Of a stretch of 64,000 nt of DNA, positions 15,913 through 23,975 are shown piece by piece (positions within the stretch are counted from its first letter, which is position 1; each line of letters starts with the position of its first letter). Position numbers and translations under genes: made by a program. The stretch is from contig JAPZUA010000004.1 in the NCBI GenBank assembly GCA_027532905.1, forward strand, positions 370,570-434,569, given 5' to 3'. This DNA comes from Magnetospirillum sp. GTDB lineage: Bacteria > Pseudomonadota > Alphaproteobacteria > CACIAM-22H2. The notes under the pieces were generated by a model. The model had not been told where the DNA came from and did not search any database. It was given only the letters and a program-made list of their open reading frames with translations.

Positions 15913-17433
15913 ATGGCCGCCATCGCACCGGACCGGACGATCGGCATTGTGGGTGCCGGCGCCATGGGGGCGGGCATTGCGCAAGTCGCAGCGCTGGCAG
16001 GGCACCGCGTGCGGCTGTTCGACCGGCGCGACGGTGCCGTCGATGCGGCGATTGCCGCGATGGCCAAAACCTTCGACGGGCTCGTGGCCAAAGGCAAACT
16101 TGCGGCCGACAAAGCCGAAGCGACACTCGGCCGCATCGAGCCCGCCGAAAGCCTCGCTGATTTCGACGTGTGTGCGCTTGCGATCGAGGCCATCGTCGAA
16201 GACGTCGCCGCCAAGCGCGCGTTGTTTTCCGAACTCGAAGCGATCGTCGGTCCCGACTGCATTCTGGCCAGCAACACCTCGTCTTTGTCGATCTCGGCAC
16301 TTGCACGCGATCTCGAACATCCGGGCCGCGTTGCGGGTTTCCACTTTTTCAACCCCGCACCGCTCATGAAACTCGTCGAGATCGTGTCGGGCCTCGGCAC
16401 CAATGCGGCCACGACCGAGATCTTGTGCGACACCGCGCGTGCTTGGGGCAAAACACCGGTCAAGGCGATCTCCACGCCGGGCTTCATCGTCAATCGCTGT
16501 GCGCGGCCCTTCTACGGCGAAGCATTGCGCCTGCTGGGCGAGCGCGCGGTCGATGCCGCCACGCTCGATGCCGTGATGTGCGAAGCGGGCGGCTTCAAGA
16601 TGGGGCCGTGCGCGCTCATGGATCTGATCGGCCACGACATCAATTTCGCGGTCACCAACGCCGTCTACGCCGCGACCTTCAACGATCCGCGATATCTGCC
16701 CTCGAATGTGCAGAGCGAAATGGTCGCGGCCGGGCGCTTCGGGCGCAAAAGCGGGCGCGGATTCTTCGCCTACGGGAAGGGTGCCGAAAACCCGCCGATC
16801 TCGAGCGAGCCGGAAGCGCCCAAGCCCGCCCAAGTCACGCGCGAAGGCGAGGACGAGCGGCTCGAGCCGTTGCTGGCGCGCGCCAAAGAGGCAGGCCTCT
16901 TCGTGCATCGCCGCCCGGCAACCGAAGCAGGCCCGCGTCTGCTGATCGACGGCACCGTCTTGCATCTTTCCGACGGGCGCAGTGCGACCCGGCGCGCGCG
17001 CGACACAAACGAAAACGAGCTTGTCCTGTTCGACCTCGCCCTCGACTACGCAAGTGCGACCCGCATTGCGATTTCCGTCGCCGACCAAGCGACGGGCCAG
17101 GCGGCGGCCTCGGCGGCGGGTTTTTTCCAGGCGATGGGCGTTGCCGTGTCGCTGATCGACGACGCGCCCGGCCTTGTCGTGCTGCGCACAGTCGCAATGC
17201 TCGTCAACGAAGCGCTCGACATGGCGCAGCACGGTGTGGCGAGCCCCGAAGACATCGATCTTGCGATGACGCTCGGCGTCAACTACCCGGACGGCCCGTT
17301 TGCTTGGGGCAACGAGATTGGGCTCGACCTCGTCAAGTCCGTGCTCGACAATCTCAAACGCCATTACGGCGAAGACCGCTACCGCGCCAGCCCGCGCCTC
17401 AACCGCCTCGTCGCCAGGGAATCCGCACAATGA
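15913..17433 (+). CDS. paaH: 3-hydroxyacyl-CoA dehydrogenase, PaaH type
   Basis: 506-residue NAD-dependent 3-hydroxyacyl-CoA dehydrogenase. The Rossmann fingerprint GAGAMGAGIAQVAALAGH (about residues 14-31) is followed by the catalytic region ASNTSSLS and HFFNPAPLMKLVE, containing the active histidine. A second dehydrogenase C-terminal domain (about 385-500) makes the length that of PaaH/PaaC 3-hydroxyadipyl-CoA dehydrogenases, not short HbdA enzymes. ATG 15913 has AAGGAAA upstream. Its stop overlaps the thiolase start by four bases, so the two enzymes act in sequence: 3-hydroxyacyl-CoA to 3-oxoacyl-CoA, then thiolysis. A general beta-oxidation role remains possible. Confidence 0.85.
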   Translation: MAAIAPDRTIGIVGAGAMGAGIAQVAALAGHRVRLFDRRDGAVDAAIAAMAKTFDGLVAKGKLAADKAEATLGRIEPAESLADFDVCALAIEAIVEDVAAKRALFSELEAIVGPDCILASNTSSLSISALARDLEHPGRVAGFHFFNPAPLMKLVEIVSGLGTNAATTEILCDTARAWGKTPVKAISTPGFIVNRCARPFYGEALRLLGERAVDAATLDAVMCEAGGFKMGPCALMDLIGHDINFAVTNAVYAATFNDPRYLPSNVQSEMVAAGRFGRKSGRGFFAYGKGAENPPISSEPEAPKPAQVTREGEDERLEPLLARAKEAGLFVHRRPATEAGPRLLIDGTVLHLSDGRSATRRARDTNENELVLFDLALDYASATRIAISVADQATGQAAASAAGFFQAMGVAVSLIDDAPGLVVLRTVAMLVNEALDMAQHGVASPEDIDLAMTLGVNYPDGPFAWGNEIGLDLVKSVLDNLKRHYGEDRYRASPRLNRLVARESAQ

Positions 17434-18629
17434 GCGAAGCCTATATCGTCGATGGAATCCGCACGCCGATCGGCCGCTACGGCGGCGCGCTCTCCGGCGT
17501 GCGCACCGACGATCTTGCCGCCGCCCCGCTGCGCGAGCTCGTACGGCGCAATGCGGGCGTGGATTGGGCGATGGTCGACGACGTCGTCTATGGCTGTGCC
17601 AACCAAGCCGGCGAAGACAATCGCAATGTCGCGCGCATGGCGCTGCTGCTGGCAGGCTTGCCGGTCGAAATCTCGGGCACCACGATCAACCGGCTGTGCG
17701 GCTCGGGCCTCGACGCGCTCGCCTATGCCGCGCGCGCGATCCGCACCGGCGAGTGCGACATGATTGTAGCGGGCGGCGTGGAAAGCATGAGCCGTGCCCC
17801 CTTCGTCATGCCGAAATCGGAAACCGCTTTCGGGCGCGAGCCTGCGATCTACGACACCACGATCGGCTGGCGCTTCGTCAATCCGCTGATGAAACAGATG
17901 CACGGCATCGATTCGATGCCCGAAACGGCCGAAAACGTCGCCGCCGATTTCGGCATTGCGCGCGCGGACCAAGACGCGTTTGCACTGCGCAGCCAGCAGC
18001 GCGCGTTGGCAGCCCAAGCAAGCGGGCGGTTCGCGCAGGAGATCGTCGGCATCGACACGCGCAAGGGCAAAGACGTGGTGCGCGTCGAAGCGGACGAACA
18101 TCCGCGCGCAACCTCGCTCGAAGCGCTCGCGAAACTCAAAGCGCCGTTCCGCGCGGGCGGCAGCGTCACGGCCGGCAATGCGTCGGGCGTGAACGACGGT
18201 GCGGCTTCGCTGCTCGTCGCAAGCGAAGCGATGGTCAAGCGCTTCGGCCTCAACCCGCTGGCGCGCGTGGTGGGTGCGGCCACGGCCGGCGTGCCGTCGC
18301 GCATCATGGGCATCGGTCCCGCACCGGCCGCGCAGAAATTGCTGGCACGGTTGGGCTGGAAGATCGCCGATCTCGACGTGATCGAACTCAACGAGGCGTT
18401 TGCCGCCCAAGCGCTCGCAGTGCTCCGCGAGTTGGGCATTGCCGACGATGCAGCACACGTAAACCCAAATGGCGGGGCGATCGCGCTTGGCCATCCGCTC
18501 GGCATGTCGGGCGCGCGGCTGGCGCTTACGGCTGCACGCGAGCTCGTCAACACCGGCAAAAAGCGCGCGCTGGCCACGATGTGCATCGGCGTGGGCCAAG
18601 GGATCGCTCTCGCCCTCGAGCGCGCGTAG
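17430..18629 (+). CDS. pcaF: Thiolase, 3-oxoadipyl-CoA type
   Basis: 399-residue thiolase. The acyl-accepting cysteine lies in NRLCGSGLDAL (about residue 90), the histidine in GHPLGMSGARL (about 355), and the second cysteine in TMCIGVGQG near the C-terminus. The GMSGARL variant and VDGIRTPIGRYGGALS N-terminus resemble 3-oxoadipyl-CoA thiolase (PcaF/PaaJ), which releases acetyl-CoA and succinyl-CoA at the end of phenylacetate or protocatechuate breakdown. The ATG overlaps the dehydrogenase stop. No phenylacetate ring-oxidising genes are in the window, so the pathway fed is open. Confidence 0.82.
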   Translation: MSEAYIVDGIRTPIGRYGGALSGVRTDDLAAAPLRELVRRNAGVDWAMVDDVVYGCANQAGEDNRNVARMALLLAGLPVEISGTTINRLCGSGLDALAYAARAIRTGECDMIVAGGVESMSRAPFVMPKSETAFGREPAIYDTTIGWRFVNPLMKQMHGIDSMPETAENVAADFGIARADQDAFALRSQQRALAAQASGRFAQEIVGIDTRKGKDVVRVEADEHPRATSLEALAKLKAPFRAGGSVTAGNASGVNDGAASLLVASEAMVKRFGLNPLARVVGAATAGVPSRIMGIGPAPAAQKLLARLGWKIADLDVIELNEAFAAQALAVLRELGIADDAAHVNPNGGAIALGHPLGMSGARLALTAARELVNTGKKRALATMCIGVGQGIALALERA

Positions 18630-18643
18630 CGGCGCGAGGCGCG

Positions 18644-20227
18644 ATGGGCTTCGTCTATCCGCAGTACGAATTTCGCCCGAGTGCCGACAGTGCGGCCGCG
18701 CGCCCCGTGCGCCATCCGGTTGTGGTGATCGGCGCGGGGCCGGTCGGGCTTGCGACGGCGATCGATTTTGCGCAACGCGGCCGCAAAGTCGTGCTGCTCG
18801 ACGACGACACGAGCGTGTCGCACGGCTCGCGCGGCCTGTGCTACGCCAAGCGCACGCTCGAAATTTTCGACCGGCTCGGCTGTGCCGCCCCCATCGTCGA
18901 GAAGGGCGTCACCTGGCAGGTCGGCAAAGTGTTCCACGGGCCGCAGCAGATTTACGCGTTCGATCTCTTGCCCGAGGGCGGCCATCGGTTTCCTGCGTTC
19001 GTCAATCTGCAGCAATATTGGCTCGAGAAATTCCTCGTCGATCGCGCCTTGGCGCTGCCCAATCTCGATCTGCGTTTTGCAAGCAAGGTTGCGGGCCTCG
19101 ACATGCACGCCGACCATGTCGGCCTCGGAATCGAAACGCCCGCAGGCTCCTATCGCATCGAAGCCGACTGGGTCGTGGCGTGCGATGGGGCACGCAGCCC
19201 GACGCGCAAAATGCTCGGGCTCGATTTCAAAGGCCGCGTATTCGAAGACCGATTTCTGATCGCCGATGTGCGCATGCAGGCCGAATTCCCCACCGAGCGC
19301 TGGTTCTGGTTCGATCCGCCGTTCCACGAAGGCGGCTCGACCTTGCTGCACAAACAGCCCGACGATCTATGGCGCATCGATTTCCAGCTTGGGGCCAACG
19401 CGGACCCGGCGGCCGAAAAAGACCCGGCGCGCGTGATCCCACGCGTGCAGGCGATGCTGGGGCCGGACATTTCGTTCGAGCTCGAATGGGTCAGCGTCTA
19501 CACGTTCCAATGTCGGCGGCTCGAGCGCTTGCGCCACGGGCGCGTGTTGTTTGCGGGCGATGCCGCCCACCAGGTGAGCCCGTTCGGCGCGCGCGGCGCC
19601 AATTCCGGCGTGCAGGATGCCGACAATCTCGTGTGGAAACTCTGCGCCGTACTCGACGGCCAAGCGCCCGAAGCTTTGCTCGACAGCTACGAGGCGGAGC
19701 GAGGGACAGCAGCCGACGAGAATATCGGGCATTCGACGCGCGCCACAGATTTCATCACGCCCAAAAACGCCGCCGCCAAATTGTTCCGCGATGCCGTGCT
19801 CGAACTCGCCCCGCACCATGCGTTTGCGCGCGGCCTCGTCAATTCCGGACGTTTGTCGCAGGCTACGCACTATTTGGCTTCGGCCCTATCGACGCCGGAC
19901 GCGCATGCCTTCGCGGGCGGCCCTGCACCGGGATCGCCCGCACGCGACGCACCCTTGGCAGATGGCTGGCTGCTCGACCGGCTCAAGGGCGGCTTCACGC
20001 TGCTCGTGTTCGGCGGCGCGGCGCCCGCCTTTCCCGATCTGCCGATTTCGGTTGTCGCACTTGCTGAGTCCGACGATCCGCAAGGGCTTGCACATCAGCG
20101 TTACGACGCCACCTCCGGCACGGCCTATCTGTTTCGGCCGGACCAATATGTGTGCTGCCGCCTGCGGCAGTTCGATGCGGCAGCGATCCGCACCGCCTAT
20201 GCGCGTGCGTGCGGCAAGGGGATGTGA
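18644..20227 (+). CDS. FAD-dependent aromatic monooxygenase, PheA/TfdB/MhpA-like
   Basis: 527-residue flavoprotein monooxygenase. It has VVIGAGPVGLATAIDFAQRG (dinucleotide fold, about residues 26-45), the ACDGARS motif near residue 183 and LFAGDAAHQVSPFGARG near 302, which together define group A aromatic hydroxylases. The C-terminal thioredoxin-like part is short. It would hydroxylate a phenolic substrate with NAD(P)H and oxygen in the cytosol; MhpA-type 3-(3-hydroxyphenyl)propionate hydroxylases are the nearest type I recognise. It lies 14 bases after the thiolase and two bases before the DUF2783 gene, so all four genes are likely one operon. Confidence 0.85.
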   Translation: MGFVYPQYEFRPSADSAAARPVRHPVVVIGAGPVGLATAIDFAQRGRKVVLLDDDTSVSHGSRGLCYAKRTLEIFDRLGCAAPIVEKGVTWQVGKVFHGPQQIYAFDLLPEGGHRFPAFVNLQQYWLEKFLVDRALALPNLDLRFASKVAGLDMHADHVGLGIETPAGSYRIEADWVVACDGARSPTRKMLGLDFKGRVFEDRFLIADVRMQAEFPTERWFWFDPPFHEGGSTLLHKQPDDLWRIDFQLGANADPAAEKDPARVIPRVQAMLGPDISFELEWVSVYTFQCRRLERLRHGRVLFAGDAAHQVSPFGARGANSGVQDADNLVWKLCAVLDGQAPEALLDSYEAERGTAADENIGHSTRATDFITPKNAAAKLFRDAVLELAPHHAFARGLVNSGRLSQATHYLASALSTPDAHAFAGGPAPGSPARDAPLADGWLLDRLKGGFTLLVFGGAAPAFPDLPISVVALAESDDPQGLAHQRYDATSGTAYLFRPDQYVCCRLRQFDAAAIRTAYARACGKGM

Positions 20228-20229
20228 CG

Positions 20230-20436
20230 ATGGCGAAACTTCGCAGCGAACCCGGTTTTGCCGATCCCGATGCTTTCTACGCCAAGCTGGTCGAGGCGCA
20301 TCGCGATCTCGACGATGCCGCCTCGGCCAAACTCAACGCCAAGCTGGTACTGCTGCTGGCGAACCATATCGGCGATCCCGAAACGATCGACGAAGCGCTC
20401 GCCGCAGCAGCCCGGGCGAACAGCCCTTCCGCTTAG
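20230..20436 (+). CDS. DUF2783 small protein
   Basis: 68-residue protein of the DUF2783 family, with the family pattern AHRDLDDAASAKLNAKLVLLLANHIGD. It is predicted to be mostly helical and acidic, with no membrane segment. Genes of this family sit next to flavin monooxygenases, and here the ATG starts two bases after the monooxygenase stop, which suggests coupled translation and perhaps a partner or assembly role. No function is established from sequence. It overlaps the convergent SnoaL-like gene by four bases. Confidence 0.8.
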   Translation: MAKLRSEPGFADPDAFYAKLVEAHRDLDDAASAKLNAKLVLLLANHIGDPETIDEALAAAARANSPSA

Positions 20437-21002
20437 CGGCTATAGGGCCGTGCTGCGATATCGACGAAGGGCTGCGGCAGGCCTTGCACGCCGGCCTGGA
20501 TCAAAGCGCGCGGCCAATCGAACTGGTCCCAATGTTCGTAGAGTTGGCCGTCGCGCACGGTCCACACATCGATCACGTCGAATTCGAGCTTCTGGCCCGT
20601 CGGTGCGATGCCGAGGAAGCCTTGGCCGGTCACAGTGCCGGTCCAAGTCCAACGCGTGACGACGCGCGTTTCGGTCGCGAACACGTCGTGCAGGATGAAG
20701 CGCGCATCGGGCATCGCCTGGAAAATCACCGGGATGAAATCGATAAGGCCCTGGCGCCCCTGCGGGACCAGCGGATTGTGCTGGATATAGTCTGTCGCGA
20801 CGATGCGGTTCAGGATCCGCACACGCTCTTCTTGCGACTTCGTGTTCAGCAGCACCTCGCTGAAGGTGCGCCCCAGCCACGTATTGTAGGCGACCGTGCC
20901 GGGGCGTGCCGTCGGCTCGGTGAAGGTTTGGGCGTGGGCAGTTCCGGTGGCGGCCGCAAAGAAGCTTGCGGCAAGCAACAGGGCAGCAAAACGGCGCTTC
21001 AT
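20433..21002 (-). CDS. Exported SnoaL-like (NTF2-fold) protein
   Basis: 189-residue exported protein. The first 25 residues are a Sec signal peptide (MKRRFAALLLAASFFAAATG, cleavage after AHA). The mature part has a SnoaL/ester-cyclase-like NTF2 fold: YIQHNPLVPQGRQGL, MPDARFILHDVFATETRVVTR, and LEFDVIDVWTVRDGQLYEHWDQFD near the C-terminus. Such proteins bind or convert small hydrophobic molecules; the reaction is unknown. The gene diverges from the TetR regulator across a region full of operator-like palindromes, so it is probably a TetR target. Confidence 0.8.
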   Translation of the reverse strand: MKRRFAALLLAASFFAAATGTAHAQTFTEPTARPGTVAYNTWLGRTFSEVLLNTKSQEERVRILNRIVATDYIQHNPLVPQGRQGLIDFIPVIFQAMPDARFILHDVFATETRVVTRWTWTGTVTGQGFLGIAPTGQKLEFDVIDVWTVRDGQLYEHWDQFDWPRALIQAGVQGLPQPFVDIAARPYSR

Positions 21003-21058
21003 CGTTTTCTCCGATCGGGGGTCAGGGTTGGGCGGACAACAGCGCCTCTGTAAGAGTT

Positions 21059-21076
21059 ATTGATCGATCAGTCAAT
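21059..21076 (+). promoter_or_regulatory. TetR operator candidate 1
   Basis: An 18-base site with ATTGA and TCAAT ends and a central palindrome TGATCGATCA, in the divergent region between the SnoaL-like gene and tetR. The identical 18-mer recurs inverted at 21751-21768. Two copies of the 12-mer GATCGTTCGATC follow at 21085-21096 and 21130-21141, about 45 bases apart, and may be weaker sites. Confidence 0.65.
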
Positions 21077-21155
21077 ATATAATTGATCGTTCGATCTTTA
21101 AAAAGGCTTTGCGCCGCCTCTTGCGCCTGGATCGTTCGATCCGCATATTGGCCCT

Positions 21156-21755
21156 ATGGCACGCACACGTGAATTCGACATGGATGCGGTTTTGAACCAG
21201 GCGATGGCCGTGTTCTGGAAACACGGTTACGCCGCCACGTCGATGGCCGACATCTATGCGGCGACCGGCCTCAAGCCGGGCAGCCTCTACGCCGCCTTTA
21301 CCGACAAAGAGACGCTGTTTCGCCGCTGCTTCGAGGCTTATGCAGCGCTTTTCCGCAGCACCCTGCCGCGCGACCGCGACGGGCTCGACGCCATCGCCGC
21401 CTGGCTCGACACGCAAGTTCGCCTGGCCTCGGAAGACCCGGAACGGCGCGGTTGCCTGATCGTCAACACGATCGCCGAGCGCGATCGGCATTCGGAAGCG
21501 ACCAAAGCGCTCGCCGCCGGGCGACTGCAGGAGATCCGCGATTTTTTCGCGCGCCATTTGGCGATCGCGCAAGCACGCGGCACGCTTGCCGCGGCGATCG
21601 ACAGCGCCGTCGAAGTGGACGCGCTGACCGGAGCCGTCGTCGCGATTATGGCGCTGGGCCGGGCGGGAGCCGATGCGCAGATGATTGCCCATGTCGCAGC
21701 CAGCGCCAAAGCGCGCCTCGGCATGCCAAATCAAACGATCAAAAATATTAATTGA
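21156..21755 (+). CDS. TetR/AcrR-family transcriptional regulator
   Basis: 199-residue repressor. The N-terminal helix-turn-helix (about residues 8-55) reads FWKHGYAATSMADIYAATGLKPGSLYAAFTDK, the standard TetR pattern. The C-terminal domain contains CLIVNTIAER (about residues 106-115), whose cysteine could sense oxidants or electrophiles. Identical operator-like sites flank the gene on both sides, the second overlapping its own stop codon, upstream of the organic-hydroperoxide resistance gene. This suggests autoregulation together with control of the divergent exported protein and of ohr. Confidence 0.88.
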   Translation: MARTREFDMDAVLNQAMAVFWKHGYAATSMADIYAATGLKPGSLYAAFTDKETLFRRCFEAYAALFRSTLPRDRDGLDAIAAWLDTQVRLASEDPERRGCLIVNTIAERDRHSEATKALAAGRLQEIRDFFARHLAIAQARGTLAAAIDSAVEVDALTGAVVAIMALGRAGADAQMIAHVAASAKARLGMPNQTIKNIN

Positions 21756-21768
21756 CTGATCGATCAAT
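21751..21768 (-). promoter_or_regulatory. TetR operator candidate 2
   Basis: Exact reverse complement of the 18-mer at 21059-21076. It overlaps the tetR stop codon and lies 53 bases before the ohr-like ATG, a good position for repression of that gene. Confidence 0.65.
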
Positions 21769-21820
21769 TAAAAGCATTTTCGGCGGGCTCTCCCCCTCTC
21801 TCCAGCCCAAGGATTCTGCC

Positions 21821-22237
21821 ATGTCCAAAGATCTTTATACGGCCGCCGTGCATGTCGTGGATGGCCGCCAAGGCCGCGCCGCATCCGACGACGGCCTACT
21901 CGACGTTCCGATGGCGATGCCCACAGCGCTCGGCGGCCCCGGCAAGGCCACGAACCCCGAGCAGCTTTTTGCCGCCGGTTTTGCAGGCTGCTTTGCAAGC
22001 TCGATCAAGTTCAGCGCACAGGGCATGAAGCTCGATATTGGCTTGGTCGAAGTCGACGGCAAAGCCACGCTGCTGGTCAACGACGACGGCAGCTACGGCC
22101 TCAAAGTGCAGCTTGCCGCCAAAGTGCCGGGCGTGTCGGGCGAGGCCCGCGACAAGGTGATCGCGGAAGCCAAGCGCGTGTGCGCCTACACGAATGCCAC
22201 GCGCGGCAACGTACCGTTCGAACTGACGCTGCTTTAA
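21821..22237 (+). CDS. ohr: Organic hydroperoxide resistance protein, Ohr/OsmC family
   Basis: 138-residue OsmC-family peroxidase that reduces organic hydroperoxides. The two redox cysteines are in FAAGFAGCFASS (about residue 60) and KRVCAYTNATRGN (about residue 125), the Ohr arrangement. The N-terminal LYTAAVHVVDGRQGRA and LDVPMAMPTALGG segments also match Ohr. ATG 21821 is preceded by CCCAAGGATT; an in-frame start inside the operator region is less likely. An oxidant-responsive MarR (OhrR) usually controls ohr; here a TetR takes that position. Confidence 0.85.
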   Translation: MSKDLYTAAVHVVDGRQGRAASDDGLLDVPMAMPTALGGPGKATNPEQLFAAGFAGCFASSIKFSAQGMKLDIGLVEVDGKATLLVNDDGSYGLKVQLAAKVPGVSGEARDKVIAEAKRVCAYTNATRGNVPFELTLL

Positions 22238-22242
22238 CCCCC

Positions 22243-22294
22243 CATCCACATTGATAAATTATCCTTTCTAGGATATATTTGTCATATGTGGATG
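22243..22294. repeat. Long AT-rich inverted repeat after ohr
   Basis: Perfect 9-base outer arms CATCCACAT/ATGTGGATG at 22243-22251 and 22286-22294 enclose further near-matching arms and a central 6-base palindrome TATCCT/AGGATA with a TTCT loop. The whole 52 bases can fold almost end to end. There is no T run, so it is not a textbook terminator. It may be an operator, a recombination site or a small mobile-element end. Confidence 0.55.
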
Positions 22295-22318
22295 CCCGCC
22301 CCTCGACCACCCGCGAGC

Positions 22319-22351
22319 CCCGCTTTGCCGCGTCAAAACCGGCAAAGCGGG
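22319..22351. repeat. 12-base perfect inverted repeat at end of dispersed repeat copy 1
   Basis: CCCGCTTTGCCG at 22319-22330 is followed after nine bases by its exact reverse complement at 22340-22351. It overlaps the outer end of the dispersed repeat and lies downstream of the quinone oxidoreductase gene, so it may stop its transcription, though no T run follows. Confidence 0.5.
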
Positions 22352-22459
22352 TTCTCGGCAACCTGTTACCTGAAATCGTCGCCGAGGCGACATCTCTGCG
22401 ATATCAAGCGTTTAAATAGGTTGCGGTTGCCCTATGTCGCGTTTGGTAACCTATTTCCC
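22343..22459 (-). repeat. Dispersed repeat copy 1 (117 bases)
   Basis: Read on the minus strand, this segment aligns end to end with 35845-35960 on the plus strand. The first 25 bases are identical and identity is moderate afterwards, with conserved GGTTACC near the start and a conserved GACGACGATT/GGTNACA-type tail. The element begins inside the last two codons and stop of the quinone oxidoreductase gene. Confidence 0.65.
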
Positions 22460-23452
22460 GACGGTCAGCACGATCTTGCCGATATGCGTATCGGCCTCCA
22501 TCAGCGCGTGCGCGGCCGCCGCTTCGGCCAGCGGGAAGGTTTTGTAGATCAGCGGCCGCACCTGGCCCGAGGCCAGCAGCGGCCAGACTTTTTCGCGCAA
22601 GGCGGCGGCGATTTCGCCCTTCTGCGCCACGCTGCGCGGCCGCAGCGTCGAGCCTGTATAGGTCAGGCGCTTGCGCATGATCGGATCGAGGGCGACCTCG
22701 ATCTTGGAGCCGCGCAGAAATGCGATCTGCACGATGCGGCCTTCGACGGCGGCGGCTTCGACATTGCGCATGAAATAGTCGCCGCCGACCATGTCGAGCG
22801 TGAGGTCGATGCCGTGGCCGCCGGTGAAAGCCTTGGCCGCCTCGACGAAGTCTTCGCGCTTGTAATCGACAGCACGGTCCGCACCCAGCTTGGCCACGGC
22901 CGCACATTTCTCGGCCGAGCCGACGGTCGCAAGCACGTGCGCGCCAAACGCTTTGGCAAGCTGGATGGCCGTGGTGCCAATACCCGACGCCCCGCCATGC
23001 ACCATGAAATATTCGCCGGCCTTGAGGCCGCCGCGTTCGAATACGTTCGTCCAAACGGTGAAATACGTCTCAGGGATGGCGGCGGCTTCGATGTCGCTGA
23101 ACGCCCCCGGGATCGGCAGGCATTGCAATGCCGGGGCAGCGGCATATTGCGCATAGCCCCCGCCCGCCACGAGCGCGCACACACGTTCGCCGACAACGGG
23201 CCATGCCACGCCAGGCGAAACCGCCACAACCTTTCCGGCCACTTCGAGGCCCAGCGTATCGGGTGCTCCCGGCGGCGGCGGATATTTGCCAGTCCGCTGC
23301 AGCACGTCCGGCCGGTTGACGCCCGCCGCCGCCACTTCAATCAGCACCTCGCCGTCTTTGAGCGCCGGCAGCTTTGTGGTGGCCAAGCGCAGCACATCCG
23401 GTCCGCCGGGGCCGGACATCTCGACGGCAGCCATAGTTTGAGGGAGAGTCAT
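22451..23452 (-). CDS. NAD(P)H quinone oxidoreductase, zinc-less MDR type
   Basis: 333-residue medium-chain dehydrogenase/reductase of the quinone-oxidoreductase (PIG3/QOR) type. It shows the cofactor site VHGGASGIGTTAIQLAKAFGAHV (about residues 144-166), GVNRPDVLQRTGKYPPPPG near the N-terminus, and the C-terminal THIGKIVLTV. The catalytic zinc ligands of alcohol dehydrogenases are absent. It reduces quinones or alpha,beta-unsaturated carbonyls with NADPH. ATG 23452 begins MTLPQTMAAVEM; a second ATG six codons on is also possible. Its last two residues and stop are supplied by the dispersed repeat. Confidence 0.88.
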   Translation of the reverse strand: MTLPQTMAAVEMSGPGGPDVLRLATTKLPALKDGEVLIEVAAAGVNRPDVLQRTGKYPPPPGAPDTLGLEVAGKVVAVSPGVAWPVVGERVCALVAGGGYAQYAAAPALQCLPIPGAFSDIEAAAIPETYFTVWTNVFERGGLKAGEYFMVHGGASGIGTTAIQLAKAFGAHVLATVGSAEKCAAVAKLGADRAVDYKREDFVEAAKAFTGGHGIDLTLDMVGGDYFMRNVEAAAVEGRIVQIAFLRGSKIEVALDPIMRKRLTYTGSTLRPRSVAQKGEIAAALREKVWPLLASGQVRPLIYKTFPLAEAAAAHALMEADTHIGKIVLTVGK

Positions 23453-23481
23453 TGCAGCCTCGCTAGTAGCGGAGAAAAACG

Positions 23482-23664
23482 GTGGAATTCGAAGATCTGG
23501 AACCCAAAAACAAACTCGCCAAACCCAAGGACCTGTCTTCCTGGGGCATTGCGGAGCTTGAAGCCTATATCGCACGGCTCCAAGGCGAAATTGCGCGCGC
23601 GCAAGCCGCCATCGATGCCAAAGGCAAACATCGCTCCGCCGCCGACGCTTTTTTCAAGAAGTAG
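23482..23664 (+). CDS. DUF1192 small protein
   Basis: 60-residue acidic/helical protein of the DUF1192 family, common in Alphaproteobacteria and of unknown function. The pattern is LSSWGIAELEAYIARLQGEI followed by a coiled-coil-like helix with alternating Ala/Lys and ending in FFKK. The start is GTG 23482, preceded by GCGGAGAAAAACG. It diverges from the quinone oxidoreductase gene with only 29 bases between starts, so the two share a promoter region. Confidence 0.8.
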   Translation: MEFEDLEPKNKLAKPKDLSSWGIAELEAYIARLQGEIARAQAAIDAKGKHRSAADAFFKK

Positions 23665-23878
23665 GCGGGCTACGCCGGCGCCGCTTGCGTGTGGCGAACA
23701 TCAGCCAACCGATCGGCCCGAGCAGCAGCACGAGGACGAGCCAGCCGAAACGATGGCCGATCGGGCAGCCCGAGCCCGGCGGCGGGCGCCAGCCGCCAAT
23801 GCCGGGCGCAAAAAGCACATGCAGCAAGGGCAGGCCCCAGCCGCACAGCACCACGATCAAGGCTTGGGTTTGGGTCAT
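23654..23878 (-). CDS. Small two-span membrane protein
   Basis: 74-residue membrane protein. Two hydrophobic segments (about residues 4-25 and 44-62) are joined by a polar loop rich in glycine and proline, and the C-terminus is strongly basic (RKRRRRSPP). The WLVLVLLLGPIGWLMF segment resembles the PLDc_N-type two-helix domain, but the match is weak. Starts at ATG 23878. It overlaps the convergent DUF1192 gene by eleven bases. Function unknown. Confidence 0.6.
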   Translation of the reverse strand: MTQTQALIVVLCGWGLPLLHVLFAPGIGGWRPPPGSGCPIGHRFGWLVLVLLLGPIGWLMFATRKRRRRSPPTS

Positions 23879-23975
23879 GGGCGAATTCGACGTTTGGATC
23901 GGTCTGGCTTGGGCCGTGCCCAAGCGCTAGAACTGTTTGGCACAAACGCGCAGGAACGGGAAAGGATATCGGCAC

